From: Gnetum montanum
Lineage: Eukaryota > Streptophyta > Gnetopsida > Gnetales > Gnetaceae
DNA length: 64,000 bases
Direction of reading: 5' to 3'
Assembly: GCA_015680685.1 (NCBI GenBank)
Contig: MNCI01009519.1
Location: forward strand, 104,671 to 168,670
Under the pieces are notes generated by a model. It was not told where the DNA came from. It ran no database searches and worked only from the letters and a program-made list of their open reading frames with translations. Of the stretch, positions 35,931 to 47,093 are shown in pieces. Positions within the stretch are counted from its first letter, which is position 1. The number at the start of each line of letters is the position of its first letter. A program made the translations under genes and the position numbers.

Positions 35931-36027
35931 TAATTCTCTCCATTGAAGATAGGAACTTAGAAAGATACAGATCCATGAATTTGGCCCACGCTAGAAAGAT
36001 TTGTTGTTAAGAATATAAACAAACCTA

Positions 36028-36039
36028 CTTTGATACCAA
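36028..36039 (-). other. Primer binding site of copia B
   Basis: The minus strand reads TTGGTATCAAAG, the tRNA-initiator-Met site of copia elements (TGGTATCAGAGC) with a G-to-A change. It lies one base from the LTR. Confidence 0.85.
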
Positions 36040-36040
36040 A

Positions 36041-36405
36041 TGGATAATCTAAAGGGCCCTGGATCTATCATCTAACCTTAAAGAAAATAAAGAACTTTGT
36101 TAGAACAAGCACACTTCTGTGAAAATTTATTTCTTCTATATCTCTTCTATATCTTCAATGAATATGTGCTATTACAATTATATAGACCTTGATCTCTTAA
36201 AAATAGATTTGGAGAGATAAGCATGAATCTTGTACATTATGGGGATGATCCTTATCATCTTATTTAAGGATCTTCTTAATATAGAATGAACTAAACATGG
36301 AACTAGATAGTAATTACATGAATAGGATCTCATCTTATTTAATATAGATTTCTAGATGAGATTTATCTAATTCTATTGTGGAACATCTAGTCATCATATT
36401 CCACA
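36041..36405 (-). repeat. 5' LTR of copia B, 365 bp
   Basis: It starts TGGATAATCTAAAGGG and ends CATCATATTCCACA, followed by the duplication CAACA. Confidence 0.93.
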
Positions 36406-36965
36406 CAACATCCAAAGGTATGTATACATAGTAGCCATAGAATAAGAAGACACCCTATGGATAACTACATATGATAGCTTTAGTTCCACAATGTGCATGG
36501 AACTAGCTAAGATCTTCACAAGTGCATATATAGATAAGATGGATGAGATTGAATAGATCTAGAGCCAACTCTTCAAAGTAGATCATAGAAAAGAAGTAGA
36601 GATAGATTAGGGAGAGTTGAAATCCCTAATACTTCTGAACAAGAGCCCTTAGAATTAAAATCATTACTGACATCTTTAGAATTTGTATTCTTAGACAATG
36701 AAAAGTAGGTAATCATCAATGCCCAACTCACAAAGGAATAAAAGGGAAAGTTGCTAAAGATGATCAACAAATGGTCAATATTCTTTGCTTAGTTATATAA
36801 TGAGATAACAAGATTAGATCCATGTATATGCCAACATCAAATCTATATAGACTCCACTATAAAACCCAAGAGGTAGCCACAAAGGAGATTGAATCCAAAA
36901 TTAAAATAAGTTATTAAGAAAGAATTTAAGAAACTTCTCAAGGCTAGATTCATCTATATAAACAT
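36406..36965 (+). pseudogene. Gypsy fragment D, protease to reverse-transcriptase linker
   Basis: It matches element E from about 59775 to 60300. Shared text includes GAAGACACCC, TGCATGGAAC, AAATCATT, AGCTTCTCAAGGCT-like sequence and TGATCAACAAATGG. The frame is broken. Similarity ends near 36965, before the reverse-transcriptase core. Confidence 0.7.
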
Positions 36966-38514
36966 CACATCTACATGAGACTTGTTTAATAACGTATGAT
37001 TTCACAACGTTCTACATTGATTTCTTAAGTTCCAAGATTACTCAAAGCCATAGTAGCAAGATTTTAAAAATTTCACATCAATTTTCTATCTCCACATTTC
37101 TCAATATAGTCACCTTAAGAGTTCAATCAACCCATCCAAGATGAAACATCCTTTTGGCACTCTAGTATGGTTAGCCATACTAGTTAGTCATCTAAATCAA
37201 GATAAAACCCTACTTTTCAAGTATGTAGTTGGGTTAACTACATAAATCTAGTCGACCAAACCTAGGGAATATCTAAAATGTGAATGTTTTAGCCAAACAT
37301 TTTATTTGTACATTAGGTTTCCTTGTCTTACTTGCAAATCCAATTCATAATTTCATCAAAACTAAAATACAAAAATTAAAATTAGGGAATCAAATGTTTA
37401 GATAACTCAGGATGTCAATAAATAAAAAGCCCATATTTAATCCAAAATTTACTATGAATTCACAAGACCTCAAATACACTAAGATTCATTGAGATATTTC
37501 ATTCCTTAAAATTACATTAAAAAGGTAGATCTCAAATCTTTGTTAACCGAATTGCATAAAAGCTAAAGGAAAACACATTGAAGTATTCTTACATAAATAA
37601 AAAATATACATGGATAATTCTTTTGCATTCAAATCAAGAAAAATGAAAAGCCATGTTAAACTCTTATTTTTAAAAACTATCATTAAGCTCTAGTTGAAAC
37701 CCTCGTAAAAACACCTCTAAGATCCAAGAAGCATAGCAATCCTAGAAGAAATTACATCAATGTTCAAGAAAAGATTCACTATCCTACCATGAAAACCAAT
37801 AAAATCTCCAAGAACTTCTAGGAAATCCTCTCAAGAGAATGAACTACAAAAATTCCCTAATTAAACCCCAAATTCAAGGAGATCATACTAAATATTAAAA
37901 TTTTCATTTCTAGATTTAACTATCACTTCCATCAAGTAAACATATCATATCTTTAAATAAAACTTCCTATTTATTCTTTTAATAATAAACCCCATGTTGC
38001 CTATGCATTTCATTCAAATAATATTTAGTTATAAGTTAAAAAGGTAGGTGCATTCTAATTAAATCCAAAAACCAAAGCCTAACACCTCTAACAAATCCAT
38101 AAATCATACCAAAAATATAATGTGAAAATTGCATATAAGTACCACTGACATCCAACACACTATCATGATTGCCTAACCATGTGTGTGCCATTTACATAGC
38201 ATCATGATTCTAGGCTACAAGATGCAATAGAATTGGTATGCATGTAAAGTTATAATTATAAATTCAAGGTATAATTAATTATTACATAAATCATATGATA
38301 TAAAACATGCAACATACTCATCATATCTCATCATAAAAAATATCATAGCATGCTCTCAGAAAATCACATTAATGGAATTATACCAGGTAATATAATATTA
38401 TTAGGAAGATACAACACAACCATGCATGAACTAATTAACATGCACTCTTAGCTTTTACTACACTACATATCAAGGTCAAGAATTCTAAGAATAAGAATGT
38501 TACATAATGTAGGA
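36966..38514. other. Unassigned AT-rich sequence
   Basis: I found no frame, repeat partner or LTR motif I can support. Homopolymers and stops are frequent in all frames. It is likely decayed transposon DNA. Confidence 0.5.
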
Positions 38515-39455
38515 TGAATTATTCTTTATCTATCCTTGTATTTCCACTTGGTTCTTTTCTTAATGCATTGATCCTCAAAGGTTTGGTCTTTACTTCCTTG
38601 TTACCTTCTTTCAGAATTTCCCATTGGTACCCATCTCTTTGCTTCATAATCATGCATGTTATTACTATGTCATTTCTAAATAGAAATCAATTGAGGTGCA
38701 TCTTGAAATTTTGGATTTCTAGATGAATAATATGCCTTGATGTGTTTAACTTTTTGACAATGAAAGAAAACTTCAATCTTGGAAATCTTAGGGAAAAAGA
38801 AATAAAACCACCTATATTTATGATCTTGTTTTGATCCACTTCTGGATCAATTAGACTACTTGTTATGATGGACTCATGTCATAGTCTACTTTTATTCTTA
38901 AACTTCTTCTTGCTAAAGTATCTACATAGGTTATGCCTAGCCAAGTGTAAGCATTTTAGCAATTTATTTCTTATGATCAAACTTCTCACATAACTCCTTA
39001 ACTTCTTTCCTAAGGAAGATTTTCTCCCTTAGGAATGAGATGTTAATCTTTTCCAATTCTTCTTCCATATAGTCTTACAACTTTAGAGACTCATTTAAAG
39101 TTATTAGCTCACTAATCTTAGTCATACAGATAATAACTTTACCTTTTAGTGTTAAACATAAATTCATGTTTATACTCTAACTCACACTAGTAAACGTTTC
39201 TTTTAAACTTGAGGAAAATTTATTACAATTCAACAAAGTTTTATTGAAAATAATCATGCCTTTTTTTATGGTGTCAATTTCCTCTTCATCACTTGAATCT
39301 CCATCTTATTCTTGAGATAAGAAAGCTATGGCCATGCCTCCAAGATGAGATTTGGAGGTATCATCTTCTTCTCTTTTTGCATCCCATTTGATAACAAAGG
39401 ATTTTTCATTATTTAACTTATTTTCATTTTAAATATTCTGGTACTTAGACATTCC
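38515..39455 (-). pseudogene. Copia-type gag fragment with decayed zinc knuckle
   Basis: On the minus strand a segment near 38790-38720 reads FFHCQKVKHIKAYY, which fits a CX2CX4HX4C knuckle with both outer Cys lost. Upstream (39450-39040) is an acidic and lysine-rich stretch typical of the gag region before the knuckle in some copia elements. No protease or integrase follows to the left. Confidence 0.5.
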
Positions 39456-39522
39456 AAGGCTAGATTTCACCTTTATCCTCCATCAAGATGAACAACTATG
39501 TTGGCTAAACTTAGAAGGTAAC
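39456..39522 (+). mobile_element. Gypsy E, 5' leader piece left of T2
   Basis: CTTTATCCTCCATCAAGATG and the following bases are the reverse complement of the leader in gypsy C around 6595-6650. They join seamlessly with 56966 onwards once T2 and one GTAAC copy are removed. The LTR and primer site of E are missing, so E was truncated at about 39455. Confidence 0.8.
39518..39522 (+). repeat. Target site duplication of T2, left
   Basis: GTAAC, identical to 56966-56970. Host elements C and B carry the same uninterrupted site once (GTTACC/GGTAAC near 6592). Confidence 0.9.
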
Positions 39523-40320
39523 TGTAATGACGGAAAATGTCGGTAGCTGGAATACCAGAAAAAATCTGTGTTCACAGTCTTAACCACGGATCCGTGCGAG
39601 GGCTGTGCTAGAGAAAACGAATCCGCAGTGCCCTAAACGGTCTTGTCGATCAGACAGGGACTTACTAAATCAGTAAACCGACAAAGATTATAGACGTTTC
39701 GTGGGGCGATCTAATTCGATAAATCGCGAAAGGAGAGGAAAATGATGTAAGTAAATTGCAATAATGACAATGTTAACACGACAAAGGGGATCAAACCCAA
39801 GAAAAATGTGTGATTTCAAGATCTATGCTTTGACCCGAAAGAAATGAGTATTTTGTATACAAAGTTACAATGTAAAGATTTCGATTATCTTTGTGCGGAG
39901 CATACATAAAATAATAAGAAAACTATTTAAATAGGAGTGCAGAATGGAGCTCGATCTACCTTAAAAGCCAAAGATGGAGTGCAAGGAAGGTCAAGCTTGG
40001 ATGCCTATCAACCAACTGTGTCTGGCCAATAGATCTTGCTAATCGCACCAGATGATCTCGTGATCTTTGATCTATCTTCTTCGCTTCGGATAGTCTCTGC
40101 TCAAAACTGCCAAGGATCACCGATCAGGAGAACTGTATTTTCACCGAAAGGTTATGATTTCTCCTGCTGCCAAATGCTCAAAAGCAAATGTCTCTTTCTT
40201 TTGCTCAAGGATGATAACTGCCAAACAATTGAAGATGCTCACTGCTGCTCTCTCAAAATGTCTAGAAGTCCCCTTTGCTGAAAAGGTCCCCCCTCTCCTT
40301 TCTTTCTTTGCCCACTGAGG

Positions 40321-40328
40321 TATTTATA
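40321..40328 (-). promoter_or_regulatory. TATA box of T2 3' LTR
   Basis: Plus-strand TATTTATA, so TATAAATA on the minus strand. It is conserved in all three LTRs of this family. Confidence 0.75.
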
Positions 40329-40354
40329 ATATGCAGAAAAGGCATGGCCTTGAT

Positions 40355-40364
40355 GACACGTGTC
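40355..40364 (-). promoter_or_regulatory. G-box palindrome GACACGTGTC in T2 3' LTR
   Basis: A perfect 10-bp palindrome with a CACGTG core, about 27 bp upstream of the TATA box. It is identical at 56174-56183. Such sites bind plant bZIP and bHLH factors. Confidence 0.65.
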
Positions 40365-40404
40365 TCGAATTTTTCCGAATACTATTGACTTGACGAACTG
40401 GATA

Positions 40405-40416
40405 TGTGACGTCACA
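40405..40416 (-). promoter_or_regulatory. bZIP-type palindrome TGTGACGTCACA in T2 3' LTR
   Basis: A perfect 12-bp palindrome holding TGACGTCA, about 77 bp upstream of the TATA box. It is identical at 56224-56235. It resembles as-1/CRE-type sites bound by TGA and other bZIP factors. Confidence 0.65.
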
Positions 40417-41136
40417 TGGCAACGTACGCCATCAAAACTTTGATGAAGCTTCTTCATGATTACACACAAATATGCTTATCAGTGTATCGCACGTATGGAT
40501 AGCAAATGTGTAACTTCTTTAGCCGGTTTTACACTGTATTTCACTTGTTTACGCTATGTCGCGTGGCAGAGCATAACAAAGCATGGAAATAGTGAGTCAG
40601 GCTATTTTACGCTCCTTTACACAGCAAAGCGTAAAACATGATCAACCTGGTGATAAGTTACGCTGAAGTATGCTACGTAGCGTAACGAGCGTAAGGCGAT
40701 CAATCTGCAAAAGAAAAGGGTCGATCTATTGCACTTCCTTTGGATTTTCCCTTTGACTCTTTTGAAGCTCATTACACTGCTTTGCGTAACAGAGCGTAAA
40801 CCTGACCCTAGGCAAAAGACTTAGCAGGATATGCAAGAATTTGCATATTACACTGTTCAGGCCTTAAACTTCACCAAATCTGCTGAAGTAAGTCACCTTC
40901 TGATGTCAAACCATGTTAAGCAGAATTACACTAAGTGTCATTACGCTATGTTGCGTAATGTAGTGTAAAAACAAAAACATAGTAAAAATTGGAATTTGCA
41001 AGGAAGTTGGAGACTTGATGCCGAGCGCCGTTTCGCCTTGTTCTGCCTTGTTCTACCTTCTGAAATTTTGTCACGAACTTTTGCCTGAATCGTGAATCTT
41101 CACCTGAGGCCAATTCACAATTTTCATGGTGTTTCA

Positions 41137-41149
41137 ATGGCCCCTCTTT
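41137..41149 (-). other. Polypurine tract of T2
   Basis: The minus strand reads AAAGAGGGGCCAT directly before the LTR start TGAAACACC. Confidence 0.78.
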
Positions 41150-42339
41150 GTTGACGATTAGAGGGCTTGCCCGAAAGATGTCGACAAAGAATACGAAGCA
41201 CCGGATCGATGAAAGTACCAACAACGTTTATCAACAGGTACTCAAGTGTCGCCCTGTCAACACAGAGGAGTAGAGATGAAGGAAATAAGAGATAGAATAG
41301 TATGGGAGGAAACAGGTTCGGGGAAGACGCAAATGAGGTTTGGGGAAGACACAGATGAGGTTCGGGGAAGACACAGATGAGTGGGTATAGATTTTTCATG
41401 CATAAGAAAATAGGCTTTCTCCTGCGATTGCGTCCGCATGGAGTTATGCCTTCATTTTGTGTTAAAGGGGGTTTGCATGGATGAGTTGTGTTGCGTCTGC
41501 ATGGCCTGGGTGAGATGTGTTTCACCATTTTTCCGACCCTCACTCTCTTTTTTTTTTCGTCCGCTAGGTGAGTTGCATTACGCCGGCTTATGGACTTGAT
41601 TATAATGTGAATGCGGAAAGTGTGTGCTGCGTATGTGCATTTTGCGTACGGGAAGTGGATGGGACAGTTAGGAGTAATGACAAGGGTCAAGGATAGGATT
41701 ATGAGGAACACAAGGATGCACTCTCCGAGTGGACATGCCAACCTAAGCAGCCATCTCAAAACGCTCTCGGTATTACACCACTCAGATGAATGCATCTTCG
41801 AACAACATCCTCGTAACAACCTGCAAACAAAGAAAAAAATGGTGGGTACCATTGTTCATGCGAATCGCGGGTGGGGTTGTTGAAACAAGTACTATTGGAG
41901 GCGAGATCAAGTGATCGGACCATGACGGAGAAACTGTAGCATGAGGCTTGAGTTTTCACCCTTGATGCTCAGCCCAGCATATCACCGTCAAAGAACATCA
42001 GACTCAGCGCACCTGACTGGTTATGTAATGAACTAGCCAGATGAATCTGTGAAGCCAGAGCCCAATAGCGATGATGAGCGGAGATCCCCAAAGTCGTAAT
42101 TGATGAGAACTCCTTTGGGGCTCTGAACGGCGAAACTAACCTCTCAAAGGTACCACCGCTGGAATGGGTGCGGTAGCGGTATCTCCGAGGGATTAGTAGT
42201 ATGCCCTTTAGCACATCCGAGGGATTAGGAGAATGCCGATGAGATAGTGACGTTGGAGCTGTCTCAGCGTCCCACCTCGTTCGTCGTGCGGCTGCACAGA
42301 GATGATCACGCTCGCTTGACCTGCATGATGGCAGCCTAT
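41150..42339 (-). other. T2 3' untranslated region, no gene seen
   Basis: It corresponds to 2496-3594 of T1. Minus-strand frames such as 41852-41124 and 42643-41969 are open but have no recognisable domain, and part of the length comes from the tandem array. Confidence 0.6.
41315..41380. repeat. Three 22-bp tandem units in T2 3' untranslated region
   Basis: The units at 41315, 41337 and 41359 share GGGGAAGACACAGATGA with few changes. T1 has a single copy at the matching place (near 3410-3430), so the repeat expanded in the T2 lineage or contracted in T1. Confidence 0.8.
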
Positions 42340-42745
42340 GCATCCTAGTTTTAAGTCTTGGTAGACTATCATTGCTGGTTTTAAGTCTCAGCAGACCATG
42401 GTCCCAATTTAAAGTTTGGGTAGACCGAGAAATGCTAGTTTTACGTCGTAGCGGATGGTGGCGAAGCTGATTTATGGTCTTAGCAGACCGTGCTGTGGGT
42501 ATCAGTTTTGTGTCATGACCCAGGGACAAGTCTGTGTTGATTTTATGTCTCAGCAGACGACTGCTTACCTGAGCTAGTTTTACGTCATCGAGGACAGCCG
42601 ATGCTAGTTTAGCATCATGGCGGACGTGTGCAGGAAATGCCAATTTTTCGTCTTGGCAGATCTATACAACACTGCCAGTTTTACGTCATAGCGGATGGTT
42701 ACAACTTGCCAGTTTTATGTCGTGGCAAACGATCAGTGCCATACC
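42340..42745 (-). repeat. Tandem array in T2 3' untranslated region, about 12-13 units
   Basis: These are the same monomers as T1 1966-2495, read on the minus strand (core GTCCGCTACGACGTAAAACT). There are fewer units than in T1, so copy number changes between element copies. Confidence 0.85.
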
Positions 42746-42768
42746 TGATGTTCACACTGGAGATGTAG

Positions 42769-45700
42769 CTATATGTAGTACCTCTTCAGATATATATGAT
42801 TAATAGGATTTGGTAGCTCATTGCCGTCGTTGTCCGCTAGGTTGAATGCTCCATTGCCATACACATCCACCACCAAGAAAGGGCCCTCCCAGTTTGCAGA
42901 GAACTTGCCTACTGGTTCGCGAACAGCCTTGAGAACTAAATCTCCCTTCTTGATCGGACGCTTCTGAAGATTGTGGTGATGTTTTTGCTTCTGTTTGTCT
43001 TGATACCTCTGGATTGTATCAAGTGTCTATATTCGCTTCTGTTCTACTGAATCCAAATCCATGATCCGAGACTCAGTGTGTTGAGCCTCATTTATAATCA
43101 TGGAGAGGACCATTCTCAGAGAAGGAACCTGTAATTCGAGGGGTAGCACTGCTTTAGATCCGTAAACTAGGCTATAGGGCGTACTGTCTGTAGCCGTCCT
43201 ACATGTAGTACGATATGCCCATAGCACATAGAGGATTTTTTCATGCCACTGCCTCTTGTTGCTGTTAAGCATTTTCTTGAGCAGATTGATGATGACCTTG
43301 TTTGTGGCTTCAGCTTGACCATTCGCTTGCGGGTAATAGGGTGAGGAAAAATATTTTTTAATGCCAAGGCTATCACAAAAGGATTTGGTTTCTGAACTAC
43401 TAAACTGTGGCCCATTATCGGTCACGATAGTCATCGGGAGATCAAATCTGGTTACAATGTTATCTAAGATGAAATGGCAAATCTACTGAGATGTGATCTT
43501 TTGTAAAGGAATAGTTTCTACCCACTTCGTAAAGTACTCAGTAGCGGTAATTATGAAGCTATGACCTGCGGAAGATTTCAGTGCAATGGGACCTATGATG
43601 TCCAGTCCCCATTGTTGAAACAACCATGTTATCTGAGTTGTATGTAACTCTGTAGGTGACACGTGTATGAGATTTGCATAACGCTGACACGTGTCGCATG
43701 TTTTAACCTTTGCCAGACAATCTTTTTCCATGTAAGGCTAGTAATACCCTAAGTGATGGATTTTTGAAGCCATAGCCCATGGTGCTACGTGTCCTTCGCA
43801 TAAACGCTCGTGGACCTCACCGACTATACATTGTTCTTGGTCCTTGTTAACGCAAGTAAGCAGCACACCATCAAAAGAGCATCTACAGAGAGTATTGTCC
43901 CCCATGATGACGTACTGCCTAGCTCTCTTGTGGATTGCATCTTTCTGTGCCTGTGTTAATTCGTGCGGTGGCTCGCCATGCAAGAGGTAAGTCTTAATGC
44001 TATCGTACCACTCTGATGTTCTATCCTCGACTAGAGTAGATATATGCATCACCTGAATGATGGGATCTGTGCAATCTATTATTAATGCGGGATAGGTATT
44101 GAACAAGTGTGAGGGTACGTTCAAAGCCAGTGTTGCCAGTGTGTCGGCTAGCGTGTTATCAGTGTATGGCACGTGTTGGGCATCGATGGTCGTGAACCGC
44201 TTCAAAAGATCTTTAGCCATATCGTAATAGGGCTGAAGATGTGTAGCCTTGCAGGCGTAGGCTCCTATGCTCTGATTGATGACAAGCATCGAATCACCCC
44301 TGATTGCCAGGTGTCGAACATTAAGTTCGCTGGCAGTTAGTAATCCCCTGAGGAGTTCCTCGTACTCTGCCACATTGTTCGTACAGGGGAAGGTCAAGCA
44401 ATAAGCGTGAAGATGCACATCCTCAGGCGATAGTGTAATAACTGTAGTGGCACTGCCACCTCTAACAGTTGAAGCTCCGTCGAAGTATAACATTGCTTCA
44501 AGGCTTGTCAAGACAGGGGTTATGCTATGTATGTGTTCGTTTGGAAATTTAGGCTCTATGGTTGCCTCACTGTCAATAGGTGATGTTACCAATTGGTCGG
44601 CTATCACTTGGCCTTTCGTAGAAGATTGGCCAATGTAATGCAGATCGAATTCTTCCATGATAGCCTTCCAACGAGCTATTTTGCTACTTTCGTATAAGTT
44701 ATGCGTAATGGCCCTAAGAATATTATCTTTGCTACGAAAAAGATAATGTCTACACTTCTTGAGCGTAAATACTAACACTAAGCAGTTACGCTCTACTTTG
44801 TTGTACCTCGTTTCATACGCACATAGAGCATGACTCAAGTAGTAGATGGGTATTTCCGATCCATCATCCCTCCTTTGACAGAGTAATGCAGCTAAGGCTA
44901 CGTCTGAAGTTGCGAGGTAGATATAAAACGGTTGATCCCTTTGCGGTGGGAACATTGTTGGCAAACACTGAAGCTCTTGCTTCAAGCTGTTAAATACACG
45001 TTGACAATCTTCTATCCATTCGAAATTAACACCCTTTTTAAGCAAATGTTGCATAGGGTGTAGCTTGTCAGTTAATCTCGAGATGAACCACCTGATAAAC
45101 TGTAATCTCCCCTGTAATTCGCGTAATTGCTTAAGACTTGTAGGGGGTGTTAGTTTGACAATGGCTTTAACTTTGTCAGGATCTACGCGTATGCCAGTTT
45201 CTGATACCAAAAAACCTAGCATGCGTCCGATTTTGACTCCGAACACACACTTTTTTGGGTTGAGTCAGAGATCGTATTTAGAACATCTTTTGAGACCTAA
45301 CTCCAGATCTTCTAAATGATCCTCTGACTTTATAGACTTAACAGCTATATCGTCAACATAATCATTCAGTCTCTCTAGGAGGTAATCGCTGAAGATGTAC
45401 ATCATGGCTCGCTGATATGTTGCTCCGGTGTTTTTTAAGCCAAAAGGCATCATGGTGTAACAAAAGGTTCCCCAAGACATCATGAATGTCGTTATTAGCT
45501 GGTGCTCTAGGTTGATGCGTATTTGGTTGTAGCCTAAGAAGCCATCCATGAAGGACAAAAGCGCATGCCCAGCGGTTGTATCCACCAATTGATCAATACT
45601 CAGCAATGGGAAGTTATCTTTGATTGTAGCTTTGTTCAAATCCCTGAAGTCTATGCATATGCGTATTCCTCCGGTCTTTTTAGGAACCACTACAATGTTA

Positions 45701-46218
45701 GATACCCAATCTGAGTAATCAACCGCATGGATAAAACCAGCCTGGTACAGTTTAGTGATTTCATCATGTACTGCTAACGCGACTTCCGGCTTGATTTTTT
45801 GTGCTTTTTGTCTGATAGTTTTGATATGGGGATCTAGGATTATGTTGTGTTGAATTAATCTTGGGTCTAATCCCGGCATATCTTCGTATGACCATGCAAA
45901 CACCGTGATGTTATTCTGGAGAACCTGTCTTATGTCATCACTTGGCTTTTGGTCTAATAGAGAACTAACCTTGAGCGTTTTAATCTCACCCCTATGCATA
46001 ACCACAGAGACCTCGTTGAGTGGATCTTTGGTTACATCCCCAGCTTCTAGATCTAGCGTGTGCATCGATTGCTCTGGCCAGTCTAGAGATGTTTCCGACG
46101 TGGCTATGATTGCGTCATTTAGGGCTAGGTTAGTTTCTATTAGTGTGGGATCAAGCTGTTTAGTGATTTCACAGTGTAACCTTGCTAAAACTAGCGGTGC
46201 AGATAAAATTCCGTTCAT
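42769..46218 (-). pseudogene. T2 pol: reverse transcriptase, RNase H, second RNase H, integrase
   Basis: A single frame of 1150 codons with no frameshift runs from the first ATG at 46218 to the TAG at 42769-42771. Four in-frame stops break it: TGA 45265, TAG 43738, TAG 43483 and TAG 43027. Reverse transcriptase has VPKKTGGIRICIDFRDLN, MPFGLKNTGATYQ and the catalytic YVDD. The attached RNase H is decayed (YLATSDVALAALL). The archaeal-type RNase H keeps D-E-D-D in FDGA, AEYE, GDSM and DNTLAD. Integrase has CDTCQ, then D in GLDIIGP, D in VTDNG and E in GQAEATNK, and WEGPF near the end. All four stops fit one C-to-T or G-to-A change. Catalytic residues are intact, so this copy died mainly by point decay. 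Confidence 0.93.
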
Positions 46219-46696
46219 CTGTCAATTATCCTGCAAAATTGTCAAATAGGAGAGTAATTAGAAAGGTACTAAGTTTGATGTGATAAGTGCTTAACGAATA
46301 ATGCCTAGTTTAGTGTGTAGGACATGACGTGGCATTACTCAGCATAAAGCTAACTGAATTTTAAATTTTGCAAACAGCCTGTGATTAATGAGACCTGATT
46401 ACGAGGAGATAAGATACAGTAGTTTAGGGTCGTTTCAGACTATAATGCGTGCGATATCTGACACAATTAATGTCTCGATCCTCGGGTTCCAGCTCACATC
46501 AGCATTAAGGCAAGTCTCGTTGAAATCAAGTATCAAGTCGGTTAAGTTTTGCATATAAGTAAGCAGTTTTCATTTAGACTGTTTGCTATCGCGGATTTGA
46601 ATTCTTAGTTGTTACAGAGAGAAAGGAGGAAGAGCAGAAGATTGGAGTGCATTGTTTACAAGGGCATGAAGGTGCGAAGGTGTTAAAACTGCAACA
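46219..46696 (+). other. Spacer holding the 5' flank of the antisense gene and a possible pol splice acceptor
   Basis: On the minus strand, TTGACAG directly precedes the pol ATG at 46218 and could be a 3' splice site of the protease/reverse-transcriptase intron. On the plus strand the same spacer is the promoter side of the antisense gene. No other frame was found. Confidence 0.45.
46553..46559 (+). promoter_or_regulatory. TATA-like box of the antisense gene
   Basis: ATATAAG in the context TTTTGCATATAAGTAAGC lies 137 bp upstream of the predicted start codon at 46697. That is a sensible distance for a plant promoter with a 5' leader of about 110 bp. Confidence 0.5.
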
Positions 46697-47093
46697 ATGG
46701 CATCTAAAGTGAGAGGGAAGAATGCAAAATTGGCCAAGATTGATGAAGTGCAAGGGAGCATGCAACGCGCATCACAGGCAATGGTTGAATTGAGAGACCC
46801 CACGCCTTTGAATCAGTAGGCCATTCCTTGCTTATTTGTGTTACTTTTGCAGTGTTTATTCTTGTAGCATCATCTGCGTAAATTAGCATTTTAGACCATA
46901 GACCTCGCGTTAGCGTGAGGGTTTATACACTAAGATTGCATCTATCGCCATTTTCAAGGACAAACCTTGCACTGTTGTAAGGGTTTAGGCGATTTCAGCA
47001 TGAATAACTAAACGTAATCTGTAGATTTTCTGTATTTTAAGCATGTAAATCTAAATCTATACATTGATGTGTTTATTGTTTTCCCTGTACAGT

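Larger units (their letters stand above)
30581..36405 (-). mobile_element. Copia element B, complete, 5825 bp
   Basis: It has two 365-bp LTRs with TG...CA ends, a tRNA-iMet primer site, a purine tract and the flanking duplication CAACA (30576-30580 and 36406-36410). Domains on the minus strand are in Ty1/copia order. By eye the LTRs differ at about 39 of 365 positions, so the insertion is not recent. All frames are broken. Confidence 0.93.
39523..41136 (-). repeat. 3' LTR of T2, 1614 bp
   Basis: In plus coordinates it starts TGTAATGACGGAAAATG and ends CATGGTGTTTCA. It aligns along its length with 55338-56965 and, in opposite orientation, with T1 3607-5062. Confidence 0.93.

Noticed and set aside
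41124-41852. 242-residue minus-strand open frame in the T2 3' untranslated region
   Set aside because: Low-complexity and repeat-derived in part, not kept in T1, no domain.
46816-46860. Alternative acceptor TTTTGCAG at about 46851 for exon 2 of the antisense gene
   Set aside because: Using it brings a stop within a few codons, while the acceptor at 47092 keeps phase and enters the NIF-like motif.
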